From Onthophagus taurus (Eukaryota; Arthropoda; Insecta; Coleoptera; Scarabaeidae), in the NCBI RefSeq assembly GCF_036711975.1, contig NC_091973.1:20770001-20834000 (forward strand): 64,000 bases of DNA, written 5' to 3'. Shown here one piece after another: positions 1 through 10,439 of the stretch (positions are counted from its first letter, which is position 1; each line of letters opens with the position of its first letter). Position numbers and translations under genes: made by a program. The notes under the pieces were generated by a model that was not told the origin of the DNA, searched no databases, and worked only from the letters and a program-made list of their open reading frames with translations.

Positions 1-94
1 GCGGGGGCTCTTGTAAATTTATCTGTAACCTCCGAATGTAGCTGGTATTGTTCTTCATGCGAACAAGAAACCAAAAGATTTAAATCGAAATTAA

Positions 95-352
95 ATGAGT
101 GCAATCCAACTTACTGAGTTGGAGAATCTATATAGGAAAGCCGAAGAGTGTTGTAAAAGGAGGAAAAAAAGAAAAAATAAAAAACGCGGTGGAGGAACAT
201 GCGTAAAGTTTTCTGAATGCGCGTTTGTTGTACAGATCGAATTAGTTGAAATTGATGCACCGAACTGGCAAGAAGTCTGCAACGATCGGTTAAAATTCAA
301 AAAACAAATCGAGGAAGTAGAAGTAATTTTATCACCCATATTTTCGCAATAG
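95..352 (+). CDS. Hypothetical basic ORF, 85 aa
   Basis: I do not recognise this reading frame. It is 85 residues long, with a lysine/arginine block at about residues 21-32 (KRRKKRKNKK) and a glutamate-rich end. It lies about 260 bp upstream of the Penelope-like element on the same strand and could be a fragment of another element cut by the window start. Nothing in it gives a function, and the low-complexity basic stretch makes chance openness likely. Confidence 0.15.
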   Translation: MSAIQLTELENLYRKAEECCKRRKKRKNKKRGGGTCVKFSECAFVVQIELVEIDAPNWQEVCNDRLKFKKQIEEVEVILSPIFSQ

Positions 353-613
353 CACCGTCTAAGCATTATAATGTCAACTCACAACGTGATTCTCTAGTTC
401 CTCTAGTTTTTCTAGTTAAGTTACCCCAACGTAATGAGCCTGTATTAATTTCATTAATGTTGAAAATAAAATCCATGTTGCAAGTATATTTTAATGGAAA
501 AACTAGATAAAACTTCTTAAAAGTGAAAAACTTCTTTAACTTGCTTAAAAACATTATTATTATTAAACGTTGTTATTGATCGTAAAGTTTATCTAGACAA
601 AACATATTCATTT

Positions 614-2214
614 ATGGCTTCCAATAATTACAATAAACTAAGATCCGATCCTACGGATAAGATTATTAAACAAACCAGAGAACTTATAAACAAGTGTAAA
701 GAAACTTTAATCGAGTTCACGCCAAGATTTAAAAATTTTAAAAATTTTAAAAATTCAACATTTTTTAACAGTTCATTTTTTATCCATTTGAACCCTATTC
801 TCCCGAGGCTCTATGCACTTCCTAAGCTACATAAGATCAATATGCCTATTCGACCCATAACAAGCTTTAATTCTTCACCTACTTCTAAACTGGTTGATTT
901 TTTGTTTAATATTTTCAAGATTATCGATTTCAAAGCTAAATTTTCTGTAACTAATTCCTTACAATTTATTGAACGAACCAAAAATTTAAATTATAATAAT
1001 AAATTACTTGTTTCTTTTGATATTACTAATTTATATTCAAACGTACCCATCGATAAGACACTTGAGTTAACTTCACATTTGTTTAAAAATCACTTTAATA
1101 ATATTAACACCGAACATTTTGATAGCCTTTTGAAGCATGTAGTTAAGCAAAATTATTGCACTTTTAATAACGAATTTTTTCATGTCTCTGAGGGACTTCC
1201 AATGGGAATGCCCCATCGGGGCTTCTATCGGAAATATTTTTGGACTACATTGAGAACAATCATATAATTAATAATTCTAATCCCTTCAGAAATAAAATAT
1301 ACAATTGGATAAGGTACGTCGATGATGTATTTTGTGTGTGGGACGGGAATTTGGCTTCACTAAATGATTTTCACGATTTTATAAATAATTTACATCCTAA
1401 TTTAAACTTTACTTTAGAAATTGAGAAGGAGTGTTCACTTAACTTCCTTGATCTTGAACTCACTAAAATTAATAATTCTTTGTCTTATAATATTTATAGG
1501 AAACCATCTATGGTCTCAACAACAATTCCCTTTGATTCTTTTCACCCAATGTCTCATAAATTGGCGAATTTTCGTTATTTGATTAATCGTGCCATCCCTT
1601 TATCACAGGAGCATAAATTTGAGGAATTTAAATATATTCATACTCTTGCATTGAATAACGGTTTTCCTTTAAGTATTATTAAAGGTTTACAGTTTAAATT
1701 GCTTCAGAGTAAAGATCCTTTGGATGTTAAGGTGAATGATAATTATATTTACAAACCCATTTCATATAATGAAATATCTTTGGTGTCCAGAAGCTTTTTT
1801 GATAAATACAAAATTAAATTAGCCTTTTCTAACAATTGTTCTATTATTAGGCTTTTATCTAATTACCACCCTAAAAATGGGAATATACTTAAAAAAAATG
1901 GCGTGTATTCGGTTAGATGTTCTAACTGTAACGGAATTTATATTGGACAGACAGGTCGTCGTTTAGGAAACAGAATTCATGAACATAAAAATAGAATTCA
2001 GTCTAATTTATATAAACATCATATGGAGACTGGCCATAGCATAGATTATGAAAACGTTACATTACTTCATGAATGTTCTAAGGGTTATAAACTTGATCTT
2101 CTGGAACTTTTTGAAATTAATAAACACAGTAAAAATAATAACCTCTCCATTTTAAATGATCAAATTAGTAATAATTACAAGCCACTCTTTATGTATTTGG
2201 ATGCTGATGGATGA
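614..2214 (+). pseudogene. Penelope-like element: reverse transcriptase and GIY-YIG endonuclease, frameshifted
   Basis: Two overlapping frames (614-1267 and about 1215-2214) together cover most of a Penelope-like reverse transcriptase. Visible motifs in order are LYALPKLHK, FDITNLYSNVPIDK, GLPMG, then DYIEN, YVDDVF (catalytic YVDD), FLDLEL, IYRKPS and HPMSHKLANFRYLINRA. A GIY-YIG nuclease follows near the C-terminus (GVYSVRCSNCNGIYIGQTGR, then HEHK). The family copies itself through RNA, primed at nicks made by the GIY-YIG domain. The frame breaks exactly at the GLPMG motif: about eight codons of conserved sequence lie in a third frame near 1215-1239 before the downstream frame takes over near 1240, so two small indels lie within about 30 bp. 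The N-terminus is also short for the family. The copy is almost certainly dead. Confidence 0.88.
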
Positions 2215-2455
2215 TTATGATTTTTGGCGTTGTGTTATTTGTTGCTTTTTATTTTTAAGATTTACGTTTTGATGTCCCTTTCTTTTTCTTCTTTTTTTGG
2301 AACTTCGCCCTTTTATACCCTTCTCAACCCTTTTTGTTTGTTTTTTTTTTTCTCTTCTGTTTTCGGGATATAACAATTAAGTTATTTTCTAATGTTCTAA
2401 TGTTATCTTGAGTTATAATTATTGGGTACAAATAAAGACATTTATTATTATTATA
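2215..2455 (+). repeat. Penelope-like 3' tail, pyrimidine-rich with TTA repeats
   Basis: After the Penelope frame comes a T/C-rich stretch (about 2219-2360), then a short ATT/TTA microsatellite (about 2435-2455). Polymerase B sequence starts immediately after it, so this is taken as the 3' end of the retroelement and its junction with older sequence. No terminal repeat matching another part of the window was found for this copy. Confidence 0.4.
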
Positions 2456-4165
2456 AAAGTATTGGATGTTCAGGTATTCGCCATCTCCACGGGGTTTAAA
2501 GTGAAGGAATTGGCGATATCGGATGGTACCCATCTTGTATTTCGTCCTGCAATAGCCAAACAGCATCTCAACAGAAAAGAAACAAGAGAAGAATTTGCAT
2601 AACATCCCCTACGATGATGGGGACGTTCCATACTCCTCTCTCAAGGAAATTTTGTTGGAGCGTTTGAGGGATGTGGAGGTGGTTTTTGTAAAGGGCCATC
2701 AAAAAGAGAGACTATTGCGGGAGATGATTGGGGAAGATTTCAAAAATTTAGTTATTATAAATTTAGATGTGAATAGGATGTGTCCTGTTTTAAAGAAACA
2801 GGAAAATCCCTGCCATCACTACCATAACATAAACAGTAACTGTGCTTTCGAAAATGTGAAAACATTGAGTAAATTTTTAAAAATAACTTTAGATTATTAA
2901 TCTTTATATACTTTTTAATTAATTTAATAAAACCAATATACGTATAATTAATAAATGTTTGCGTATTGGTAATAGTAAACTTTCATGTTATAAGCGTTAT
3001 CAAACAATACTGTGTGACTTAAGACAACTCGATATACAAATAAAACGTTCTCTACAATTTTTAATTAAAAGGGGTGATGGGTTAAATAGAAGGGTACGAA
3101 GTAAACGCGTGAGATGGCAAGATATCGCTTCAGCATTCGAATCCCGATTACGAACGGCAGCGATCATCAATTTAACGCATATAGACCTACAAAATTTTTT
3201 AGAAGATTGTGTTCCTCTCATTAAATCAAGAATCCGAAACATATTAAAAAAAATGAGTGGAGTAAAAGTGAATGTAGAACTATCTCAAGTAATTTTATTA
3301 TTCCCACAACTGAAGAACAGGATATCAAATATTTTAATACACCCAACCGTGTAATATTACAATCTTCATGTATCAACACAATCTTAAACGAATTTATCGA
3401 GATAATTTTGGCTCAGGTGAGTTTCTTTCTTTTGTTTTATAAAAGTATATTAATTACCTATTATTTTTTTTATTGAGATGAGCGAATTCGCCGAGCGAGG
3501 TTCAGGTTGGGCATTCCTCTCTCTCAATTATTTATTGGTTTGCATCAATAAATATTCACCCATCCATGGAGGTAGCTATATAGTTGCCAAGTAACTTAAG
3601 TAATAGGAAAGAAGGAGCGATTCTTAATATTCGAAATTTAAACGATAATTTGTGTTTTATTTATTGTATACTGGCTTCTATATATAAAATCAACTCGATA
3701 GAAACGCGATCATATAATTATTACAATATTGAAAAGATCTAATATCTTAATTTGCATGGATTAGATTTTCCTCTTAAATTGTCAGATATTAGTAAATTTG
3801 AGAAACAGAATCCCACAATGTCTATTAATGTTTTCGGATTCAATGATGCTTTAGAACTAGTAGGACCATATTATCATACAAAACAAATAAAAGATAATCA
3901 TTGTAATTTACTAATTTTGGAAAAAAATAATTTGCATCTTTACTGCTTAATACATGATTTAGCACCGCAATTATTTAAATCTATTACCAAAAATAGAAAC
4001 AAATTATTTATTTGTGATCGTTGTCTCAACCATTTTAATTCAAAAGATCTACTACATAAACATTCGTTAAACTGTAGTGATCATAAAGTAGTTAAATTAA
4101 CAATTCCCGAAGAAAATACTCTGCATTTTAAAAATTTTAAAGCATTATTAGTAGGTAGAAAATGA
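2408..4165 (+). pseudogene. Polinton/Maverick-type DNA polymerase B, N-terminal half (copy 1)
   Basis: Several frames in one direction make up the N-terminal half of the protein-primed type-B polymerase carried by Polinton/Maverick-type elements. In order: a domain with FKVKELAI and later VPYSSLKEIL, VFVKG, INLD, CP and CAFENV (2460-2880); the FESRLRTAAIINL and FLED region (3115-3300); an ERGSGWAF and INKYSPIHGGSYI block (about 3485-3585); then GLDFPLKL and a C2H2-like finger CDRCLNHF with downstream H and C (3752-4080). At least three frameshifts and stops separate these blocks. The exonuclease and palm regions are missing: similarity ends near 4155 and different GC-richer DNA follows. The same block order recurs in copy 2 (8237-16718), which supports the assignment. 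Confidence 0.75.
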
Positions 4166-4174
4166 GGACACTTC

Positions 4175-4245
4175 TGACGTCACAGCATGGCATGAGGATA
4201 CTTCTGACGTCAGAGCCCCTCCAAGCCCCCACCCTTAGGGTGGGG
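4175..4245. promoter_or_regulatory. Two CRE-like TGACGTCA sites in a direct repeat, plus a palindrome
   Basis: TGACGTCA occurs at 4175-4182 and again at 4205-4212, each inside a repeated unit reading acttctgacgtca. TGACGTCA is the full CREB/ATF palindrome. A 9-bp inverted repeat, CCCCACCCT then AGGGTGGGG, follows at about 4226-4245. The stretch is much more GC-rich than its surroundings and lies about 140 bp upstream of the frame at 4383. Promoter function is inference. Confidence 0.35.
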
Positions 4246-4382
4246 TTAGGATGAGCGTTGACGAAAGTAGTCCCCCACCCCACGCCACCACACGTGACCA
4301 ATAGAAGTGCCCCCATTTTCAGACAGAGAGTGACTTACCACACAACCAAGACCGCCGATACTGAAATTAAACTTCAAATACA

Positions 4383-4667
4383 ATGGTTCAATTCAATGTA
4401 TCTTCATTAGCGAATTTAGCCCTTGATAAAATTAATTTGACCATAAAAACCCGTGTAGATGTGTTGAAACTCTTGAGAGAACTACCATGGACTTTAGTAT
4501 TAGATTTATGGAAAACTTGGTTCCAGACAAATTGGAATGAATTGGGTACGCATGCACGCTGCCTTGAAAATGTGAGTTTAGAGTGTTTTGAGCTTGAAAT
4601 ATTTCAATATAAAATGACTCACAAGATGCAATGTGTTCTATTCAAGGAACCACATTTCTACAGGTAA
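4383..4667 (+). CDS. Hypothetical protein, 94 aa
   Basis: An open frame of 94 residues begins ATGGTTCAATTC just after the GC-rich CRE-containing stretch. It has a leucine-rich helical N-terminal half (SLANLALDKINL, then LKLLRELPWTLVLDLWKTWF) that recalls a short protein-interaction helix bundle, but I cannot name a family. The end (HFYR, then a GTAAAT) could be a splice donor, making this a first exon. A candidate regulatory cluster directly upstream is the main reason to treat it as more than chance. Confidence 0.3.
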   Translation: MVQFNVSSLANLALDKINLTIKTRVDVLKLLRELPWTLVLDLWKTWFQTNWNELGTHARCLENVSLECFELEIFQYKMTHKMQCVLFKEPHFYR

Positions 4668-5243
4668 ATTAAAAATAAAGTGTATAAAATTATAATATAA
4701 TAAATGAACATAAAATGAAGTTATGTGGTGCGCGTTCTGTTTGAAACGTTCACATTTTAAATTTATTTTAAAAGAAAATTGCTCTGAAAAAGTTCATGAA
4801 ATTTTAATTTCAAATTAGCTTATAGGAAAAACAATGTATGTTAATTTCGAATTAGCTTATAGGAAAAAACAATTATATTTAAGAATAAAATATATTTAAC
4901 AATAAAATATTATAAGTAAAATATTTTAGTTTTAACTTACTAACTAACTAAAAAACTCGCTTCATTATCATCTAATCGTTAGATGTCTGCTGTGGAGGCA
5001 TAACTGAAAAAAAGTGAAAATGTAAAATCCACTTTTTTAAAAGTAAATAAAAAATCAATAACTTACAGCAGACGTAAAGTAGATTATTATAGTCGGGATC
5101 CCTTGCTATTCGCAAGGATCCCCCTAAGAATGGACCGCAAAATATAATCTCCCATCGCTCTATTTGAATTAAAGTCATAAAGTAATCTGTTATGATTATA
5201 CGGATGCGGCTCCCCACTCATTAGAAGCAGATACAGTTTTTAT

Positions 5244-5921
5244 TTATAATTTATAATGTCCCCACGGAAACGTGATTATTGGTGTGTCAGAGGAAATAAA
5301 TCTTTTATCATCATTACTGCTCAATGAAATTTTATTTATATTCACTGAATATAATTGATGATTATTTGAACGAATACTATTAAAATTGCTTAATTTAATT
5401 GAATCGTTAAATAGAGCGTTTTCGAAATCTTTAAAGGTTAATAATTTTGAAGCGGTTCTTCCAATTCCTTTTACTTTAGGCGATATTTCTTTATTATTAA
5501 TCTTTAATGTGTATACTTTAGCTCTTAATACAATAAATTCCGTTAGAATATCTCCCTTACATTCATCCTTAAATTTACCTGGAACTTTTTTATTCATCAA
5601 AGGAATTTTCCAAATGTTATTAGAAGATAGATCCGAGGTATCAAATAAATCAATATTATCGCGAATAGCATCATAAATAGAATAATTTTTAAGCTTGCAT
5701 TTAAATTTATAAATTAAGGAATCTGTATCCATATACATAAGTTGAACATGAAATTTACTGTCTAGAATTCGTTTAACAAAATCATAGTGAAAGGAATACA
5801 TTAATGTTTTCGATAGCTCCAATACAGTAAAACCTATATAAATAGGTTTATTAAAAATAATACGATTGAGCTCAAACTGAAATCGAATACCAAAAAAAAA
5901 TAACGAAGTAAAATAATACAA
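5244..5921 (-). pseudogene. Polinton-type DNA polymerase B, C-terminal palm fragment
   Basis: A 225-residue frame on the minus strand carries the C-terminal part of the same polymerase family: FNKPIYIGF, LELSKTLMYSFHYDF, the catalytic MDTDS motif, FDTSD, PLMNKKVPGKFKDEC, then DDKRF and the C-terminal PWGHY. The two aspartates of DTDS are intact. There is no start of its own; similarity begins near 5885, inside the palm. It faces the N-terminal fragment at 2408-4165, so the two are either pieces of different insertions or of one copy broken by an inversion. Exonuclease and most palm motifs are absent, so it cannot make an active enzyme. Confidence 0.75.
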
Positions 5922-6110
5922 ACGTGCTAATATTGTTTACTTGTACAAAGCAATTAATAAAAAAAAAATGAGGCGCAGAAATAAGGTAAAAAAAAACTAA
6001 TAACCGTAAGTAAAAAAAAATGATAAATGTAAGTACAATAACAACAATTCTTTTTTTTTTACAATCTCACCCTTCTTGTTTATTATTTTTTTTTTTTAGA
6101 TGACTTAAAG
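5922..6110. other. A/T homopolymer-rich stretch, no gene seen
   Basis: Contains repeated poly-A and poly-T runs and ends in a long pyrimidine run followed by AG (about 6080-6100), which resembles a splice acceptor in front of the short frame at 6111. No coding signal or repeat arm was found. Confidence 0.4.
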
Positions 6111-6272
6111 ATGTATCTGGTTTTCAGCGACAGCGACGTAATCCGGAACTTTTTGTTGGAATCGGAATGTTATGCCTTGACGAAGAAGGACAGGAAAACT
6201 GCAAAAACCATCTGGATTCCAGCAGGAAAGATTATTTTTTTTTGTTTATTGACTTCAATCAAATTCGATTAA
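6111..6272 (+). CDS. Short hypothetical ORF, 53 aa
   Basis: This frame runs from ATG (6111) to TAA (6270-6272). It includes YALTKKDRKTAKTIWIP, which resembles YTLVTKEDRKTLQGIHI in the frame at 6626. A polypyrimidine run plus AG just upstream could be a splice acceptor. I cannot assign a family. The shared motif suggests two pieces of one repeated or duplicated coding sequence, possibly from a transposon. Confidence 0.2.
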   Translation: MYLVFSDSDVIRNFLLESECYALTKKDRKTAKTIWIPAGKIIFFCLLTSIKFD

Positions 6273-6625
6273 GGATTTTCGATCAATTCCAAAAATAAAT
6301 GGATTTACTTCTCGTTAAGAGACCCAACCAGAGAAAAAGCCTAAGTTAAATTGACAAAAAAAAATATAAGGAACACACGAATTTGATAAATAATATAAAG
6401 AATTACCAGGGATGGTAAAAGGAGAGTAAAAAAAAATGGTACCTACCTCAGGTGGTCGAGGCTTTAACCAGTAAATAAGATTTTTGTGAAACACAAAATA
6501 TCCGGAAATATCCGAAGAAATTGAGGTAATCGAAATAAATCGATACCAAAATTATTATTGGATGATAAGATAAATTCCGATGAAACGGAAAGGTAATTCG
6601 ACCACGTAATAAAATTTTAAAAAAA

Positions 6626-6835
6626 ATGGCGAATCCCAAAACCAAAATTCTTAAACATCCGCGTGGATACACGCTGGTTACCAAAGAGGACCGGAAAACT
6701 CTCCAAGGCATTCATATCACCCCCACGCAACCATCCAAGAACACGCATTCTCTCTCACAAAAATCAAAACGTCACTTAACAAAAAAAAAAAAAGGAGAAA
6801 GGAATAAAAGTTCCAGATATACGCCGCTGAAATAA
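6626..6835 (+). CDS. Hypothetical basic ORF, 69 aa
   Basis: The frame starts MANPKTKILKHPRGY and ends in a lysine-rich, partly homopolymer-encoded tail. Its segment YTLVTKEDRKTLQGIHI resembles part of the short frame at 6111-6272, about 500 bp upstream on the same strand. No catalytic motif is visible. It could be an exon of a degraded element protein. The A-runs in the second half may be expanded or frameshifted. Confidence 0.2.
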   Translation: MANPKTKILKHPRGYTLVTKEDRKTLQGIHITPTQPSKNTHSLSQKSKRHLTKKKKGERNKSSRYTPLK

Positions 6836-7099
6836 AAAAAACAAATTAATAAATATAAATATATACATTTAAATTCCCGAAACTAATTAATGAACAACTA
6901 AAAATAAAATTAATAAAATAACCAAAACTTTATGCAACCCAATCTACACTGATAACAAATAAATCAGATAAAAGGTAGAAATGAACACAAAAGAAAAAAT
7001 TAAATCAAGGAGACACAAAAAAAAACGTAACAAATTAAAAACAAAAAATAATGTATCTAATATGATTCAGAAACAGAAAAACTATTACTGGCTACAATA

Positions 7100-7350
7100 C
7101 CCCTAAACGCTGAGAAGGCAAAATTAATTGTACAAGCTAGTTGTGCATTGCATAATTTTTTCCAAAAGGAATATAAAAACGGAAATCAAATAGGTAACCA
7201 GGATGATGAAATTGATGTCAGGAGTAGACTACAGCGAATAGGTAGATAAGGTGGCAAAAACCGAAAACTGAGGCTTTGCTCATCCGAAAGGAGTTTACGG
7301 AATTTGTCAATGGATGTGGTAGAGTTCCGTGGCAAGACAAAATAGTTTAA
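7100..7350 (+). pseudogene. PIF/Harbinger transposase, C-terminal remnant
   Basis: Two frames give the end of a Harbinger transposase. LIVQASCALHNFF (about 7115-7165) matches the region after the catalytic glutamate, where the intact copy at 10660-12750 reads VVKAACVLHNYL. EFTEFVNGCGRVPWQ (about 7290-7340) matches the family's C-terminus, where the intact copy reads YTHYFNTTGAVQWQ. A stop and frameshift lie between. The DDE core is not visible upstream, so this is a truncated relic. Confidence 0.6.
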
Positions 7351-7458
7351 ATGTATAGGTTAAATGTAAATCTAATAATAATTAAAAGGATTTTAATAGT
7401 AAAATTTAGTAATGAATGTATTCATAAGGGATAAAAATATAAAGACTATAAAATATAT

Positions 7459-7505
7459 ATAGTCTTGTGTATATTTATCTTTATAATAAATATACACAAG
7501 ACTAT
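7459..7505. repeat. Perfect 20-bp inverted repeat (hairpin)
   Basis: Arms at 7459-7478 and 7486-7505 are exact reverse complements around a 7-base spacer (ctttata). The arms begin ATAGTCTTGTG. The size fits a transcribed hairpin, a cruciform or a very small palindromic insertion. No neighbouring gene explains it. Confidence 0.6.
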
Positions 7506-7756
7506 TTTGATAAGAAAAAGTATATTTAAAATAAATCTTCCATTTCCACCCTGCAACTCGCCTTCGCTTCAAATACTTTTTTTAATATCTCTAATTTTAA
7601 TGATTCTAAAACCTCCGGTTTTGTTATTTCGTTTAATTCTAGTTCAATCATACTAAAACAGATAATTTATCATAAATATAAGAAACCATGATTTGAACGC
7701 AATTCAGGATGTTAATAAGGATATTTTTAATGAAAAAATGGATCATAATTTAATAT

Positions 7757-8167
7757 GTGATCTATTTAGGAATTATGAACACTGCTACCGGTAAAAAAAT
7801 TGAAACACGTTTTGAAATGTTTTTCACTAAATCTACTTATACTTTTACAGCGACGTTATTTTCTATAGGGGTGAAGAGCTATGCGTGTGGTCCATTTATT
7901 ACGAGACCTTATATGGGGGTGTATGCATGGAGTGCATAATGGAATATAACCATTATATAGTTATGAATGATTTTTTGTAATAGTGAACGAGGAATTAGGT
8001 TTTCGCCATATGAAGGAAAAATTAACCATGCCATAATAAAAATAGATGAATTTGCTGATTTCATGAGGGATATCAACAATTGGTGTAGTTTTTGTTTAAG
8101 AAAATCTAATTTTTGTTTATGGGATACTGATCAATGCGGTATTCTCAATGAAATGTTGAAAGAATAG
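7757..8167 (+). CDS. Two short hypothetical frames upstream of polymerase copy 2
   Basis: Frames at 7757-7939 and 7967-8167 are in the same direction as the polymerase that follows. The second has a cysteine/tryptophan-rich segment (NNWCSFCLRK, then FCLWDTDQC) after GIRFSPYEGKINHAIIKIDEF. I recognise neither. Position suggests remnants of a gene preceding polymerase B in the same element, or of its own N-terminus. Chance open frames cannot be excluded. Confidence 0.2.
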
Positions 8168-8735
8168 TTGTAGTTATACCTTATAATATTATACGTTTAT
8201 TTCCTTATAATCAAAATACTTCACAACATACAAACGTTGACTAGTGTGATGAAAATCTTAAAAAAAATAAATGAAATGTTTGTCATTGACTTTCAAGGAT
8301 TTCAATACGGACAAAGTGAAGTATATATTAGAGAATTGGCAATTTATGATGTTAAAAAAATGTTGATTATCATACCTTTGTACGGTTACCGTATCAAGTA
8401 TCATAAAATTCAAAGACATTTCAAATGGTTAAGATGAAAATTTTCATGGATTGAATTGGAATCGTGATCCGGAGCAACTTTTGGCTTATCGAAGCTGATG
8501 AAATAAATAATTATATTAGAAACATTGTTGGAGATTGTATTATGTTAATTAAAGGACTCAACAAGAAAAATCGATTAAAAAAATTGTTTCAGAAAATATT
8601 ATAATAGATGTAGAGAAATTTAATTGTTCAAATTTTGAAGAATTACGTAAAAAAAGTTCAGTTAATTATCACTGTAATGGTCATTCTATTAATTCATTAA
8701 ATTGTTCTTTAATGAATGTATATTTGTTATACAGG

Positions 8736-9111
8736 GTAATTCACATAAGAACCGACACAGAGCAGGGACATGTAGAGGACAATAAATTAAGATGATTTAA
8801 CGGAACTTATCTCTATACTGGCTGGTACCCCTGAGGAGTTATAGGCCTTCAAAGTTGGGTCTTAAATTTTCAAAACATTGAATATCTTCGTAATACATTA
8901 AGCTAGCAAAACCAAATTTGGTATACGTTAGGAGTGTACCAATGGTTTTAATTGGTAGCAAGTTGAGACCAATTGAGGCATTTCAAAGGGTTGATGAAGG
9001 GTGATGGTCCCCTAAATTTGGACAGATTTTTTTTACCTTTTGGTTGATTTAATACATTACTACTTCATTTCATGTGGAATTTAATTCTAAAACTTTTCTT
9101 ACTATATTTTA
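8736..9111. mobile_element. Small non-coding insertion in polymerase copy 2
   Basis: Polymerase similarity stops at about 8735 (ending MNVYLLY) and resumes at about 9112 (HLKFYRDKL). The roughly 375 bp between begin acagggtaattcacata and have no open frame. This is consistent with a short non-autonomous element, but clear terminal inverted repeats and a target duplication were not found, so the edges are approximate. Confidence 0.4.
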
Positions 9112-10439
9112 AATTTAGCACATTTAAAATTCTACAGAGATAAACTTCGAAATTTAAAGGATAGAAAAACAATTAAACGTAATAGAAATACAAAATGGGA
9201 ACATTTAGAGTCATGTTTCGAGGGTAGAATTTGTAGTGGACTCATTGTAAATTACAATAGTGTAGACCCTGAACTTTTCCTTAAAAAAGCATTCACATGT
9301 TTTTCTAACCAAATAAAAAAAGCACTTCAAAGATCTTTATTGAAAATAAATGTTATATTGTATTATAACTTCATTAAACCTCAAACTGCTGAAACTGACA
9401 TTAAGTATTTTAATACTAAAAATGAAATAATTGATAACACAAAATTGAAAATTTGGTATGATGAACATATAATTGATACGTTGCAAGAACGAGATTCAGG
9501 GTGGGCTTTATTTGAAATTCTACATTTAAAAGTAAACATCAACAACTATTCTCCTATTAGTTATGGTACTTCAACCTATCAGGAACTTCCTCAATTAATT
9601 AAAAAAACTAAAGCTGTGATTAACATCAAAAACGATGATGTTTGTTGTTTTTTATGGTCAATTGTAGCTGCAAAATTTCCATGTAGAACAAACCAAAATG
9701 TATCAAGAACATCATCATATCCATATTTTAGTGAAATCTTAAAGTACGATGGTATTTCGATTCCCTATAAGATTAAAAGACATACCCATTTGAATTTATG
9801 AATAACATTTCAATTAATACATATACTAGAAGCAATGATTGCAAAAGGAAAGAAGTTGTACCATCTTACTTAAGCAAGTATGATTTTAAAGAAACAATTA
9901 ATCTGTTTACAGTTTGTAATGACTATGATGTTGATGATGATGATGATGATTACCACAATATCGTTTCGTATAATAAAAAAATTTTTCATTTTGCTCTTAT
10001 TAAAAATTTACACCCATTATTGTACAATCAAATTAGCAAATCCAAAAACAAGAAGTATTTATGTGAACCTTGTTTAAACCATTAACCATTTTATGAGCGA
10101 AACTGCTTTAAATCAACATTTGATAAATTGTACAGGGTGCGGCAAAATAACCTCCCTATTTTCGTTGCTCGGTAGTAAGTAACTGGAGACACTTAGGCTA
10201 GGCGCACAAAAGGACCCAGGCCACACAGGCAACGCAGCGCAGTACAGGGTAGAAATCTGTGTACAGTACATTTTGACGTGAAATCGCATATTACAACGCA
10301 GTACAGGGTAGAACAGTAACTTGCGAGACAGAAACGTGTGGCGCAGTAAACGATACACAGATTTTAGCGACACGTGAGGGATTTGTAATGTTTATGATCT
10401 TAATATTTAAGGTTATGTAAGTAGTGATCAATAGTGAAA

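Noticed and set aside
91-366. Minus-strand 91-aa frame opposite the first ORF
   Set aside because: Phenylalanine/leucine-rich shadow of the lysine-rich plus-strand frame; no independent motif.
9880-10077. Met/Ile-rich 65-aa frame overlapping polymerase copy 2
   Set aside because: Alternative frame of a GAT repeat inside the polymerase finger region.
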